From contig NW_026960609.1 of NCBI RefSeq assembly GCF_021018805.1, positions 620,001 through 684,000 on the forward strand: a stretch of DNA of 64,000 nucleotides, in the 5' to 3' direction. Positions 1 to 10,494 of the stretch are shown piece by piece. Below the pieces are notes generated by a model that was not told the origin of the DNA, did not search any database, and saw only the letters and a list, made by a program, of their open reading frames with translations. Made by a program: the position numbers and the translations under genes. Each line of letters begins with the position of its first letter. Positions within the stretch are counted from its first letter, which is position 1. The stretch comes from Prinia subflava. Its lineage: Eukaryota > Chordata > Aves > Passeriformes > Cisticolidae.

Positions 1-280
1 CTTGTTTATTTTCTCAGTTTTTACTTATATGCACAGAGCCTCACAATCCTATTCATCAAATGTACCAAACAAAGGCCATATCAGATTTGATCTTACTTCC
101 TTTCCTTCCCAAACCTTTGTACATACATAGACTCATCTAATTCCCTTTTCTCCTTGTTCTTGACATACCTACACAGAGCCTGGCAAGTCCATGACTCGAA
201 CATGCCAAACACTGGCCAAATTACATGTTTCTCTGTCTCCTTCCCTCCTCACTCTTCCACACAGAAATAAATCATCCTTT
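1..280. repeat. Diverged direct duplication at the window edge
   Basis: Two imperfect copies of a pyrimidine-rich stretch follow each other about 150 bp apart. Both contain the word CACAGAGCC, followed by a similar run with 'atgccaaac'/'tgtaccaaac' and then 'ggcca' and 'at' runs. The copies are strongly diverged. No coding capacity is evident. The left part may continue outside the window. Confidence 0.4.
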
Positions 281-496
281 CCTTTTATTTCCCTCTCCTC
301 ACCGGACACTCTTACCAACAACCATCCCAAGGAGCTTCCCCTTGGGATCTCGGAAGCCCCCTCCACAGAGGCTTCCCACAAGAGATCTTCCTGATTTTTA
401 CTAAAATACGACCTCATCCTTAACGCAACAGAGAAATCATGGGTCACCACACAAATTAGACCTAAAATCCCGAGTTTAAAAACTCGGTGCTGTTAA

Positions 497-856
497 CCTA
501 CTGTTCCAGCGGGGGACCGTCCCGTGGGGGTTCCTTTAACGGCGGGCTCTCAAACTACAGATGCCACAGAAAAATTAAACGGACCTTCACTGGTCGCGGT
601 CTGGAAGGCTTACCAGTCCCTGAACTCAAAAGGACATCCCTTTCCTTCCAGCCCCCTTGTGACCGACACCCCCCCTTTGGGGAACATTCACACAGGTATG
701 CTTCCCTTGCAGCCGGCCACAACCCTCGCGGGACAATGGAACCGCGGCTTTAAGGTCCGCACTCGCCTCTACTCTGTAGCTCAGCCTTTCAGAGCAGAGG
801 ACAACTATGGCATGGCTGTCTTACAGGCACAGTTTCAGGCATCCTCTTCTGACTAA
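497..856 (+). other. Open frame of unknown origin, possible retroelement remnant
   Basis: The frame is open from the codon after a TAA at 494-496 to a TGA ending at 856, about 119 codons, with no ATG near its beginning. It is GC-richer than its surroundings. It reads as a polar, proline- and threonine-containing protein with a central Trp-Lys-Ala-Tyr stretch and an Arg-Thr-Arg-Leu-Tyr stretch. I see no zinc knuckle, catalytic motif, signal peptide or membrane segment. It lies 400 bp left of the 1.26-5.26 kb ERV but outside that element's TSD, so it does not belong to it. It could be a gag or other piece of an older retroelement; I do not recognise it. Confidence 0.25.
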
Positions 857-1254
857 GCAACAAGATACCATTTCCAGTCACTCCCAGTCACCTGGAGTTG
901 AACCTGTGTTGATCACCAGGAAACACCAATTTTTACCACGTGACTTCCTTGAGACGCACCAGTCTGCAAGATTCCAGCAACTGCCCTTTCCCTCTGCTGA
1001 TCTGCAGCCCTGATCCTCCTGGGATTTTGAGAAACAAATTGTATAATGCTAGTTAAAGCTACCACAGTCTATATGGGCTTGCTAGAAAGGCTGCAAGAGC
1101 ATGTAGAGCCCAGATCCAAGTACAGCAGTGCTTTTAAAAGTATCTGATACCAACTAAGCAGATATGTGGATGTCTATGTCTTTGGAATCAGGGCATCCTA
1201 AAGAAAATAAGTATTTTCTGTAAATATCATTAGAGAAGAAAACCAAGAGGAGAT
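857..1254. other. No gene seen
   Basis: Unassigned non-coding sequence between the open frame at 497-856 and the TSD of the gag-only ERV. Only short frames are present. Confidence 0.5.
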
Positions 1255-1260
1255 GGTCTC

Positions 1261-1589
1261 TATCACCGTGGGGGCCCAACCAGGAAAACAGACTGGGGAC
1301 ACAGATCTGGGTGCATCAACAGCAGCAGGGCAGAAGACTGCCCTTAGTTTATTTTTCCATTATATATCTGTGGCAAGGTGACCATGGATTGGAGAAGGGT
1401 ATCGCCACCTCTCCTGTCACATTGGTCCAGGAGGCTGTCATTCAACCTCCCCTTCTCTTGGAGAAAGTATTCAGAACATTGCCAATATTTACAAAACATG
1501 GTCCTGTGTTTACAATTCACCAGCGTGAGAAACTGCACATTTCTCCTTTAATATGAACGCTCAGCAAACCAGGAAAATTCATGGCAACA
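1261..1589 (-). repeat. 3' LTR of the gag-only ERV
   Basis: Read on the minus strand it starts TGTTGCCATG and ends GGTGATA, so the termini are TG...TA rather than TG...CA. It matches 4931-5259 except at two positions within 1461-1473. It has a TATATAA-type box and an AATAAA signal at positions equivalent to those in the other copy. Confidence 0.92.
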
Positions 1590-1601
1590 TCTCACCCTTT
1601 T
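1590..1601 (-). other. Polypurine tract of the gag-only ERV
   Basis: The minus strand reads AAAAGGGTGAGA directly before the TG of the 3' LTR. This is the expected place for the plus-strand primer. The tract is short and interrupted by one T. Confidence 0.65.
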
Positions 1602-2460
1602 AAGTATATTAAAAAATAAAACAGAAAAAGAAAAATGAACAATTCTATGACAGGAAAAAAGAAAGAAAAAAAAAACCTGTATAAAGTTCACCGACCTTCA
1701 TTTAGGTGACGGTGTGAGGGCTACATGTTGGTCTGATTCTGCCTTTGCTACCCAGGGTTTCACCCTGAACCCCTTGCAATAACCTGCTCAAAATATCTCG
1801 AGCATAGTCTAACATAATTCAACCAACACCCTCATATTTTTAAATTTTTATAAGATACAAGGGAATATACGGTGCAAAAGGCAGGAGCATTCCAAGAAAA
1901 ATCAATCACTCAGTTCAAAATTCTGAACCCCAAAAGTTCTGTCCCAAAACCACAACCCCCAAACAACGTGCCCTTTCCCCACAGAGGTCACAATGGCTAC
2001 CATACATAAAACTGAGCCGTAGCAAACAATTCCTCTGAGTCCATGATTAACAGTCCGCTGGCTCTCAGCATCACACTGCTTCAGTCTGTCCTTGTCCAGC
2101 AGCTCCACAGGATCCAAAGTCTCTATGGAGGCCATATAGGAAAAAGAAGATGCCAGTCCGTGTCCATGTTAATCAGATCTCGAAGAGGCTTCTCTGATGG
2201 GTGGCACTAGGGTGACACAGGATGCACAAGGTTTCAGGATCAAACAGGATCAGTCCAATGCACCTGAGGCAGCTCAGCAGACTTTCAGTGGCCGCCGTCT
2301 TAGCATGGATCACAGAACCTGAGGATAGAGAACTTAGAAAACACAAATTGAGCAATTGACTTTTTCTCAAAGAATGCATGCAACATAGGATGTGGACGTA
2401 GAAACCCACTGCAAGGTCCAAGGAAAACTGACCATAGCTATGTGGCAACATCAACACTTC
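1602..2460 (-). other. Region between gag and 3' LTR; no recognised gene
   Basis: This 859-bp stretch takes the place of pol and env. It holds two short frames (2173-2457, about 94 codons, and 1902-2135, about 77 codons) that show no retroviral enzyme motif. The first lacks an ATG at its head. A good splice-acceptor-like stretch, pyrimidine-rich and ending in CCTCAG, has its AG at 2319-2320 in gag sense. That could mark the old env acceptor. The sequence may be decayed env, but I cannot show that. Confidence 0.45.
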
Positions 2461-4806
2461 CTACACTTGAGATGATGGCTGTACACCAGCCAGAGAATTT
2501 TGCTCTTGTTCTAGAGCTTGGGAAACTGTTTCGTCCCCCTGACGTCTTCGTCTTTTTCTTTGCCTCCGAGTTTTCGGGCTTGGCGTGGGCTCAGCATGAC
2601 CCACTGCCTCGCATGTTTCTGCAGTATGGTCTGGACCCACACCTTGTGCGCAGAAAACCAAGGGAGTCACTTTCTGTGCCTCCTTTTCCTGTTCTCCACT
2701 AGGCTGAATATCTGCCTGTGTCTCATGTCCATCATTCTGCCTCTTTTCTGCCGGCTGTGAAGCAGCTGTTGGGGTAATCACCATAGAATCACAGGTGTTT
2801 AGAACTGCACAGGTCTGGACCATCTCCAGGAGAGTAGAAGTCTCTGGAATGGTTTCCAGGAGCCTCTGGCAAGCAGAATTAGCATGGCTTCTTGCTAATT
2901 GCTCCAAAATTATCATTCTTAAAGTGCTATCCTGGACTCTCATCTCTAAAAAATCCATCAGACGCACTATAAGTCGATGAAAAGGTTCACCTGGCTTCTG
3001 TGCTATATCTGAGAAGTCTTGCTTTGGGGAGAAGGATAACTTGGTTTTTATCAATGCAGATATCCCTATGTATCTGCACGAATCTAAGACAGTGCGAGAA
3101 AGACCAGCTTGCACATCAGGGCAAGCATATTGACTCCTCCCCGTAAGTAGGTCAGCTCCGACCCCAAACAAGGGATCGTCTCGAGGCAGGTGGCTATTTA
3201 CGACAGCCATTTGTCCAGCTAGGAATTTCCAATTTCTTTCAAAGGTAAAAACCTGTTGAGGTTCAAGCATCACTGTTGCAAAACCTCTTATTACATAAGG
3301 AAAGATCAGATTCTCAAATTCTGCACTGATCCATTGAATTGCTTCAGTGAAGCTTGTATTATTTTCTGCCACGTCCCTTGATAAGGGAAACGGGACTGCC
3401 CATGATGGGTCATCATGGCTATGATGCTGTGGACCCACGTCCACAGGTCCCTGAACTGGCTCGGGCAAAGCTGCATCTTCAGGCAGCAGCTCTCTTAGGT
3501 CAGCAGCCTGGTTCACCTGGGATGCAGGACTAAAAACCTCATCCGATTTCACGACAGGAAAAGCGTGCACATCAGACAACGCTTTTGCCCCGTTATCATC
3601 TCCCACAGCCGACCCGGCCCCGTAGGGGGGGCGGGCGGGGGACAGTGACTCGCTCAGACTCCTCTCTGAGCGGGGGGGTGATTGTCGCGCTGGGCAGGGG
3701 GGCGTGGCCAACGGGCCACAGCTTTCAGCTCCTGCCCGGCCAGTCGATGGGTCGGTGGCCAGGTCGGCGGCAGCAGCGGCAGCCGAGAGCCCCTCCCGCT
3801 CGGTGCGGGGGGGCATTCCCCGAGCGGCAGGGAGGGGACGCGCGGCGGTGCCGCGCGGCGGCGCGGGGGGGTCGCACGGCACGGGGGGCCCTGCAGCGGC
3901 GGGCAGCGTTGCGCCCAGCCCTCCCCCCGCGGCGCCGGACCGGCACCGGACGCGTGGGGCGGGGCGCGGCGCGGTGGGCGGCGGCGGCGACCCCGCGCAC
4001 AGCATTTGGCGCGGCGGCGGGACGGGGCAGGGAGGGGCCGTCCCCGCCGGGCTCACCTGCCGAATCCTGCGCGGAGCAGGTCGCGGCGGGGCGGGGCGGG
4101 CCGGGGAGGCGGCGGCAGGGGGCGGCGCCGGCAGCGCCAGGGGCGGCGCGCACGGCGGCCCCCCCGGCTCCCCGCAGGGCGCTCGAGGCGGCGCGGCTCC
4201 GCGCGGCAGCTGCAGGGCGGACCCCGCAGCGGTGGCGGGCAGCGGGGGGGTCGCCGCGGCACGGCGGCCCGGGGCGGGGCGGGCCATCCCCCGCGCTCGG
4301 CGTGGGACCCGATGCCGAGCGCTCCGCCCCCTCGGCACCCCAGCTCCCCGCCCGGCCAACCGCGCGGGGAGCGGACCGAAAAAAGCTTCCCCGCCCTTCC
4401 AAAAACCCCGCTGGGCGCGCCCAACCCCCGAAATGGGGGTGGGGGTCTCCTGCATCGGCTCTAACCCTGCATCAGAGCAATCCTCGTCAGAAGCGACGGA
4501 GCTCGCAGGGGAGCCAGTCCTGCTTCCTGTCGAAAGCCCAGAATCAACTTCAAAGTCCTCTCCAGCCTCTTTTAGAAGTGGGAAGACTGTTCCCCAGGTC
4601 CCTAAGAGCGCGCTAGCTCTCATATTTCCGTTCAGAACGGATAAAAAAAGTTTTTCCCCCAGGGTTTTCCATGGGTCGATTGAGAGTGCTTTTTCAGCAC
4701 TATAAAAAATTCCAAGTTTCTTTCCCCAGCTAAACAATTCTCTCACGTGTTTCCTGGTCAAGTCAGCATCACAGGACAACAAAAAGGAGTGGAGCAGTTC
4801 CATCAT
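2461..4806 (-). CDS. gag: Retroviral Gag polyprotein with GC-rich insert and damaged zinc knuckle
   Basis: About 781 codons are open from ATG at 4806 to TAG at 2461. A second ATG at 4803 has the better context (A at -3, G at +4). An in-frame TGA lies two codons upstream of the first ATG, which fixes the start. Counting from one codon before the first ATG, residues 1-85 look like a matrix region (Trp-Gly-Lys-Lys, then Gly-Thr-Trp-Gly-Thr-Val-Phe-Pro). Residues 86-128 are an acidic/Ser linker. Residues about 129-400 are Pro/Ala/Arg-rich and come from the GC-rich insert; they include a PTAP late-domain-like word near 278-281. Capsid follows, with a major-homology-like stretch at about 604-623 (Q-K-P-G-E-P-F...R-L). 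Cys720, His728 and Cys733 keep CCHC spacing, but the second Cys is Gly (GGT instead of TGT). A highly basic Arg/Lys tail follows. Gag normally assembles the particle and binds genomic RNA. The frame could still make a capsid-like protein; RNA binding through the knuckle is doubtful. Confidence 0.85.
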   Translation of the reverse strand: MMELLHSFLLSCDADLTRKHVRELFSWGKKLGIFYSAEKALSIDPWKTLGEKLFLSVLNGNMRASALLGTWGTVFPLLKEAGEDFEVDSGLSTGSRTGSPASSVASDEDCSDAGLEPMQETPTPISGVGRAQRGFWKGGEAFFGPLPARLAGRGAGVPRGRSARHRVPRRARGMARPAPGRRAAATPPLPATAAGSALQLPRGAAPPRAPCGEPGGPPCAPPLALPAPPPAAASPARPAPPRPAPRRIRQVSPAGTAPPCPVPPPRQMLCAGSPPPPTAPRPAPRVRCRSGAAGGGLGATLPAAAGPPVPCDPPAPPRGTAARPLPAARGMPPRTEREGLSAAAAAADLATDPSTGRAGAESCGPLATPPCPARQSPPRSERSLSESLSPARPPYGAGSAVGDDNGAKALSDVHAFPVVKSDEVFSPASQVNQAADLRELLPEDAALPEPVQGPVDVGPQHHSHDDPSWAVPFPLSRDVAENNTSFTEAIQWISAEFENLIFPYVIRGFATVMLEPQQVFTFERNWKFLAGQMAVVNSHLPRDDPLFGVGADLLTGRSQYACPDVQAGLSRTVLDSCRYIGISALIKTKLSFSPKQDFSDIAQKPGEPFHRLIVRLMDFLEMRVQDSTLRMIILEQLARSHANSACQRLLETIPETSTLLEMVQTCAVLNTCDSMVITPTAASQPAEKRQNDGHETQADIQPSGEQEKEAQKVTPLVFCAQGVGPDHTAETCEAVGHAEPTPSPKTRRQRKRRRRQGDETVSQALEQEQNSLAGVQPSSQV
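3610..4440. other. CpG-island-like insert inside gag
   Basis: About 830 bp are extremely rich in G, C and CpG, while gag on both sides has ordinary composition. The insert falls between the matrix-like and capsid-like parts and leaves the gag frame open. In gag sense it contains CGGCAG|GTGAGC, a near-perfect splice donor, with the exon edge at 4057. Long frames are open here on both strands, as expected for sequence poor in A and T, so openness alone proves little. It resembles a vertebrate promoter/first-exon CpG island captured by the virus. A lineage-specific Pro/Ala-rich Gag expansion is the alternative. Confidence 0.6.
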
Positions 4807-4910
4807 CAATCATTCCTCTGAGAACATCGTGGGTTTCTTCTTTTTGCAGCTGTAGAAGGCAGATTTTTTTTTTCTTTCTTCTTTTTTCTTTCCTCACTAG
4901 CTTGCAACTT

Positions 4911-4928
4911 GACCACGTATAGGCGCCA
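4911..4928 (-). other. Primer-binding site, lysine-tRNA-like
   Basis: The minus strand reads TGGCGCCTATACGTGGTC, two bases after the LTR end. The TGGCGCC start and the ACGTGG core resemble the site for lysine tRNA used by many betaretroviruses, with an offset of about one base in the middle. The leader from here to the gag ATG is only about 100 nt, and it carries two short upstream ATG frames and a purine-rich stretch. Confidence 0.7.
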
Positions 4929-4930
4929 GT

Positions 4931-5259
4931 TATCACCGTGGGGGCCCAACCAGGAAAACAGACTGGGGACACAGATCTGGGTGCATCAACAGCAGCAGGG
5001 CAGAAGACTGCCCTTAGTTTATTTTTCCATTATATATCTGTGGCAAGGTGACCATGGATTGGAGAAGGGTATCGCCACCTCTCCTGTCACATTGGTCCAG
5101 GAGGCTGTCATTCAACCTCCCCTTCTCTTGGGGAAAGTATTCATAACATTGCCAATATTTACAAAACATGGTCCTGTGTTTACAATTCACCAGCGTGAGA
5201 AACTGCACATTTCTCCTTTAATATGAACGCTCAGCAAACCAGGAAAATTCATGGCAACA
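4931..5259 (-). repeat. 5' LTR of the gag-only ERV
   Basis: This 329-bp LTR is read on the minus strand from 5259 down to 4931. A TATATAA box lies near 5030-5036, and AATAAA (as TTTATT on the plus strand) at 5018-5023, so U3, R and U5 are all present. It would promote transcription toward gag. Confidence 0.92.
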
Positions 5260-5265
5260 GGTCTC

Positions 5266-7796
5266 ATTTGCACTTTTTCTTTCAGCACCTTTTGTCTCTT
5301 TTTTTCTCTTCAGTGCACATCTCAGTGAGGCAAACAGTCCTTTCTGAAAAGTAAAATTAACAGCTTTGAAAACATAGAAGTTGATGTGGACTGCAAACAC
5401 TTCAAAATTTCATGTAACTATTGAGTATGCCCACTCATAAATCACCGCACTGGATCATGAACTTGGAAGGAATTTGAAAAATCTTTCTATTATTTAAATT
5501 GCTAATAGGGTAATGAATAGTACAAGAACCAGGATGACACAAATTAATAAGCCTTTCCATTTTCACAATGAATTGTTGAATTTATAAAAACATTTCTTAT
5601 TACTTCTGATTTCTTGTTAGCCCCATTTCATTTTGTGCCTTGGTCTTTCTCACAGTATTCTTAAGTGTCTATGGTGCAATACTATCTTGACCTTAGTAAC
5701 CTGATACAGGTTCAGTAGAAGTCCTGTGGACTTCATTCTTTCATTCTCCTACTTGGGGTTGTTCTCTTGCTACTCTTTCAACCTTTCCTTCACAATGAGG
5801 TAAGCATGCACATGGATATGCTTTTTTTTTTTAATGCTGTTATTATTTTGTTATTTTTCATTCCTGTCATAGAAACTAGATACAATAACATATCTTAGAT
5901 TGCTGTCACCAAGGTTACCGTCTGGACAACTTCAACGATTTCCTCTTTGTTTATACAGAAAAGAGCCCTCTAGCCATTTCCTTCACTCAAAATATCAAAA
6001 CCTTATTGATGCATTTAAAAACTTGTTGGATAATGTCTCCTGCTGTATTCCTTTCCAGGCAGATGCTGGTGACCTGGACATCAGCAAAAGCCTACGTGCT
6101 GGTACACAAACACACTGAAAATGTCCTCCCACCGGGAATGAATTTAAGCACAGAAGAAAAGGGGATGTAAATAGGGTAAGTCATTTCAGGACCTCAAGTG
6201 AGAAGAAATTGTTTTCCTTGGCTGGATGTTTCCTCCATTTCTTTGTCATAGGCATACTAGATCTGCTTTCTAATGTTTTTGCTTTCAGAGAAACTGGACT
6301 GAAACATAGTTGGATTTTTTTTTCCCCAGCTCCAGGTGATTTGCTTGTACCACTCTTCAGACCTGTCAGCACTGACTGCTTACACTCTCATGGCAGCAAC
6401 TTAGAGCAAAAGGAATATATTTCAATTTGGCATCTATCTTCACAGTTTTTGCTCCTTTTCTCTTACCCTCACTGTGGTGTAGCCTACACTATGCCCATTA
6501 TCACTGCCCTGCCAGAGCTTTCCAGAATGCAGAAGTGAGAACTAGTATACTGTAGGAAATATTTTCCATTTGCACTCTCAGATCTTCATGAAATGCAAGC
6601 AGGCAATTTGGCAAACACTTTTCTTTCATTCATTTCCAACTGCATCCCTGAGCCTAGTGACCAGCTATTCTGGTTATAAAAATTTGTCCTAACTCTCAAG
6701 TCTGCATTAATTACTAATATTCACATATTCTACAATGTAAAATATTCATCAAAGTACTGTAAGTGTTTAAGTATTTCTGACTCATTTTTTCCAGGGTCCT
6801 GTATGAGCACCTGGAGAAATGACTGAAAAAGTGAGCTTCATAAAATTGATTGCATGCATGGGGACAGCTACAACATTGTTATTCATTAGCTTTATTAATG
6901 TCAAACAACTTTATTACTGCACTGGATATCAGCCAGCATCCCTGAACTGATCCCTACTTGCAAGATTATTTTGTGCAATTTCCCACTTACTTTGTGTGCT
7001 TGTCTATCAAATCATAGCAAACTTTCTGCAACTTTCTAAACTCCTACATTTCACTGAGTTTCTGGGGGAAAAAAAATGCCCTCTCTTTGTAGGGATTCAC
7101 ACCCACTGGGAAAGAAATATACAAAAAAGACCCAGAGTAAGTAAAGGCTTGGTGTGTTGATAGCTCTTCACTTATTATTATATGGCCTTCATGACTATGG
7201 CTGTGAGAGAGAAACATTTACTGCAAGAGAAACAAAAGGAGACTTCCAATCACACAACTAAATTTACTGGTATATACAAAAATATGTTTTTTAAAATCAA
7301 ATTGCTGCAGTCTCCATTTGAAGAATTTGGGCTCACTTTCCCTCTTCTATGCATTTATGCTGTTCTCTAGCTACTAAGTAGCAAGGGATTTTTCTTCTGA
7401 ACATTCAAAAACAAAATTTCTTCTCAGACTCATTTTAGTTCATTTCTCCTTTAATGACAATTATTGTTACTTCACTTTTTACACAACCACACAATTTTTG
7501 AAAGATTTTCAAATCTTATAGAGTACTGATTCTGCTGAACAAAATATCCACTGCTGTTTGACAGGCTCTGTAATCATTGCAAACTCCACAAAAAGCACTC
7601 CCATCTCTCAGGTTAATTTTTCAGTCTAGCAGGGTAAGAATTTCTTTCTTGTTTTTTTGATTTTTTTTTCCCAGGCAAAGTAATAACCATTCTCCAGAGA
7701 GCTTCTCTGTCACTTGATGACTGATTACACTGAACTCTCAATGTAGTTACTAAATTATCACTCCCTTAGCAGATCAAGCAGTAGCAGAGAGAGAAT
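5266..7796. other. AT-rich non-coding stretch, nothing recognised
   Basis: Only short stop-bounded frames are present. None has a recognisable domain, and there is no splice-bounded frame that reads like a host exon. Several T or A runs are present (for example 5822-5832). Confidence 0.6.
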
Positions 7797-7985
7797 CTTA
7801 GAATCATTTAGGTTGGAAAAGACCTCCAAGATCATCAAGTCCAGCCACAAATCTAACACTGCCAAGTCCCACTAGGCCCTGTCCCTAAGAGCTGTGGCAG
7901 CTTGCAGGACTAAAACCTGAACCAGCTCTATTCCTTTGCCAAGCCAGCACCTGCTGTCCATCCTTCTGTTGGACTTCACAGTTTT
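7797..7985 (-). mobile_element. CR1 LINE 3' fragment
   Basis: The plus strand reads AGAATCATTTAGGTTGG, then 'aaaagacctccaagatcatc' and 'aagtccagcc'. This is the reverse complement of the well-known 3' end of avian CR1 elements. The element is truncated at its 5' side, as usual for CR1, and has no coding capacity left. The right boundary is approximate. Confidence 0.88.
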
Positions 7986-10494
7986 TAAGTTGCCCTCCAC
8001 TTATTTCTTTAATGCCTGGGAGATTTTGCTTTACATTTGCTGAGATCAGTTCATTAAAATACTAATTTCAAGTGACAATTTTCTACTAGTAAGCACTGCC
8101 TGTGGGACCAGCGGTAGTACTGATACACTCTCAGCTGCAGGAGAGTTCATAGATGCTCAGATCCGTGGAAGTGGAAGAGGAGGTTGAAGATTAAGTGACT
8201 GACTGACATGAAATAGAACAGAATTTTACATCTCATACCTGTTTATTTCTGCTTTTGTTTGTCCTAGACGGCACATATGAAAGCTTTTTTTTTTTTTTTT
8301 AAATCCAAGACAAGAAAAAGTCATTGTCTCTGAAAATCTCTTCAATTCTCTTAGCAAATGATATAAGTAGGTAGGAATTTTGCCTTTGTAGAGCATAATT
8401 ATGTTTTGGATGATCACAATATCATCCAGGAGTGTGAAATGTTTCAAATACTGCAGAGTAAGTAGAAGCTAGACAAAAACACACCTGAAAGTGTAATGAG
8501 CAAGTGGAAGAGCAGCACTTTTGGAAGGTTTAAGATTAAGTAATCTTAATCAGTTAAGTAAGAAGAGTTAAAAAAAATGGCGTTTAGCAAGGTTTTGGGC
8601 TCCTGAAAAAATCAGTGACTATCTGGGAGAAAAGGAAGAGGATGCATTGAGTAAATGCATCTAATGTGGTCACAGCCCAGGCAACTTTCAGCTCCTTTAT
8701 ATATAATGAGGAAAGCATGGTCTGGCTGAGGAAAAGAACGGTCAGTACTGCTTGTTTCAAAGCTCTGTGCTCTAGATTACTGACAAGGATGTCATGGGCC
8801 AGACTAATATAGTTGCACAGATGCTCCTGGCAGAACATTTATGATATATCACTGGTCTCAGGCTCTCCAGCATCAACACATCTTCATTCCTCATTTTCTA
8901 CTCTGTTTTCTATGTATGCACTGCAGAGTGCTACCCTAACATATAAGCAGCTGCTGTATTTTGCATGAGAACTACATTTTAGATGCCGAGAGTCACAGTA
9001 TTGTCATTTGAACTCAAGTAACAGAAATTTCTAAGTTTTCTGGTGGCTTCTGAGATTCTGCTCTTTTGCCCTGAATCTTGGTAAATGCTCAGAAATTTTT
9101 CTTCTTTTACAGAAACTAGCAGTTTTGATCTATCTAGGCAACTTTAAAAAATATATTGAATTAAAGGGGAATAGGATAAAGTGTCTAAATGTGTGAAATA
9201 GCATGGTGTTTCTAAAATATGTTCCACATACTTGTGCTAAGAATAGTCAGTTTTCAGATATGGGTTTTTATATTCAGGTTCTTAAAAGCTTTGCATTCTT
9301 AAACAATAGCTAAGCTAAGGAATGAGAAAAGCAGTTGAAATAGCAGTTATTATCTGTACTGCATTCAACTATGTCTATTAAAAACATAGACCATAGACAA
9401 AACCAGCAAAAATTATCTAGTGAAGCACTTCTGTGGGAATACACTGCTACAGCATGTGGTAATATCAGGCACTTTATAATAATAATAAAAAAAAAACCAG
9501 GAAAAATGTAAAAGGCAAATGTAAGAAACATAAAAAAAAGTAAACCTTCTCCCCTCTGAAACAGGTATCATGTAAATTATATCCCTAGTCAATCAGATAA
9601 ATAATTAGCCTCTGCAGAATTTAGTCTTCAAATCCAAGTAAATCCTTCTCTTATTTTTGCTTGACTCTAAATGGATCTAAATATGGTGCATGCATTTGCT
9701 TTCAGATTCAACTATTATAAACTCACCACTACTACTCTGGCTATTCTGCACAGACAGAACAGATGATTGGGGATGCAAGCATCATAAAGTCACCCTAGGA
9801 CAATTATTCTTTCAGTTCAGGTACATCTTGCAATTTATGAACTGAAGGATGGTGATACTGTAGTTAAAGTAAAAGAAAGCAAATGAGATGACAGGTTCTG
9901 CCCACGAGTTTATCTCCTTTTTTCCTAAAAGAGATAATAATTTTTTTTGTTCTGTAAGCAAGTTTCAGGACTTGGCAACAGCCAGCAAACTTTGAGAACT
10001 CTGGACATCAATTTAAGTGAAAGCTCTTCTCTCTCTCCCAAAAAGACAATCTATGGATTTGATCAGTGACCTCTACACTACTGTGTTCACACAAATCATT
10101 TCATTTTAAGGTGCTTTGCTGATTTAACATATTTCAGTGACAGCTGGTTTTATTTGATGGCTGTATATTTACTACTTTCAAACTGTATCCATTGTCTCAG
10201 AAATACAGCCTGCATTTACAGAAAACAGCTAAAAGAGACAGAAATCCAATCTAATTTGGGTGCACTTAGCATACAGCACACAAGCAATATGAAGTTCATC
10301 TTCCTGGCTTCTACAAGCCCTCTGACAATCCAGACCCTGAAACAGAAGAAAGAAGGTAGTAGTAGAGAAAAAAAATTCCAAGCCTCTTTTAAAAAGTCCA
10401 ACAAAAGTACTTGCAACTCAGCAAAATAAAATTCTTTTCAATAATCTGTTATGTAATACAAAGTCACCTTGTGTTTCATCTGAATATTTGCATT
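7986..10494. other. Non-coding stretch, nothing recognised
   Basis: AT-rich sequence with scattered short frames only. It contains a long T run at 8287-8300. No gene, LTR or RNA gene was recognised. Confidence 0.55.

Larger units (their letters stand above)
1261..5259 (-). mobile_element. Compact LTR-gag-LTR endogenous retrovirus (3,999 bp)
   Basis: Two 329-bp LTRs (1261-1589 and 4931-5259) face the same way on the minus strand and differ at only two positions. The 6-bp direct repeat GGTCTC lies directly outside (1255-1260 and 5260-5265), so this is one complete integration. Inside are a lysine-tRNA-like primer site, one long gag frame, about 860 bp of non-coding sequence and a polypurine tract. 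There is no protease, reverse transcriptase, integrase or recognisable env. A 6-bp TSD and the primer site suit a class II (betaretrovirus/ERVK-like) element. It is either a non-autonomous element mobilised by a relative's pol or an internally deleted provirus. The low LTR divergence indicates a recent insertion. Confidence 0.9.

Noticed and set aside
3585..4705. Plus-strand frames of 260-343 codons across the GC-rich insert
   Set aside because: They overlap the gag frame in the opposite direction and exist because the DNA is almost free of A and T, so stops are rare in every frame. They contain no domains.
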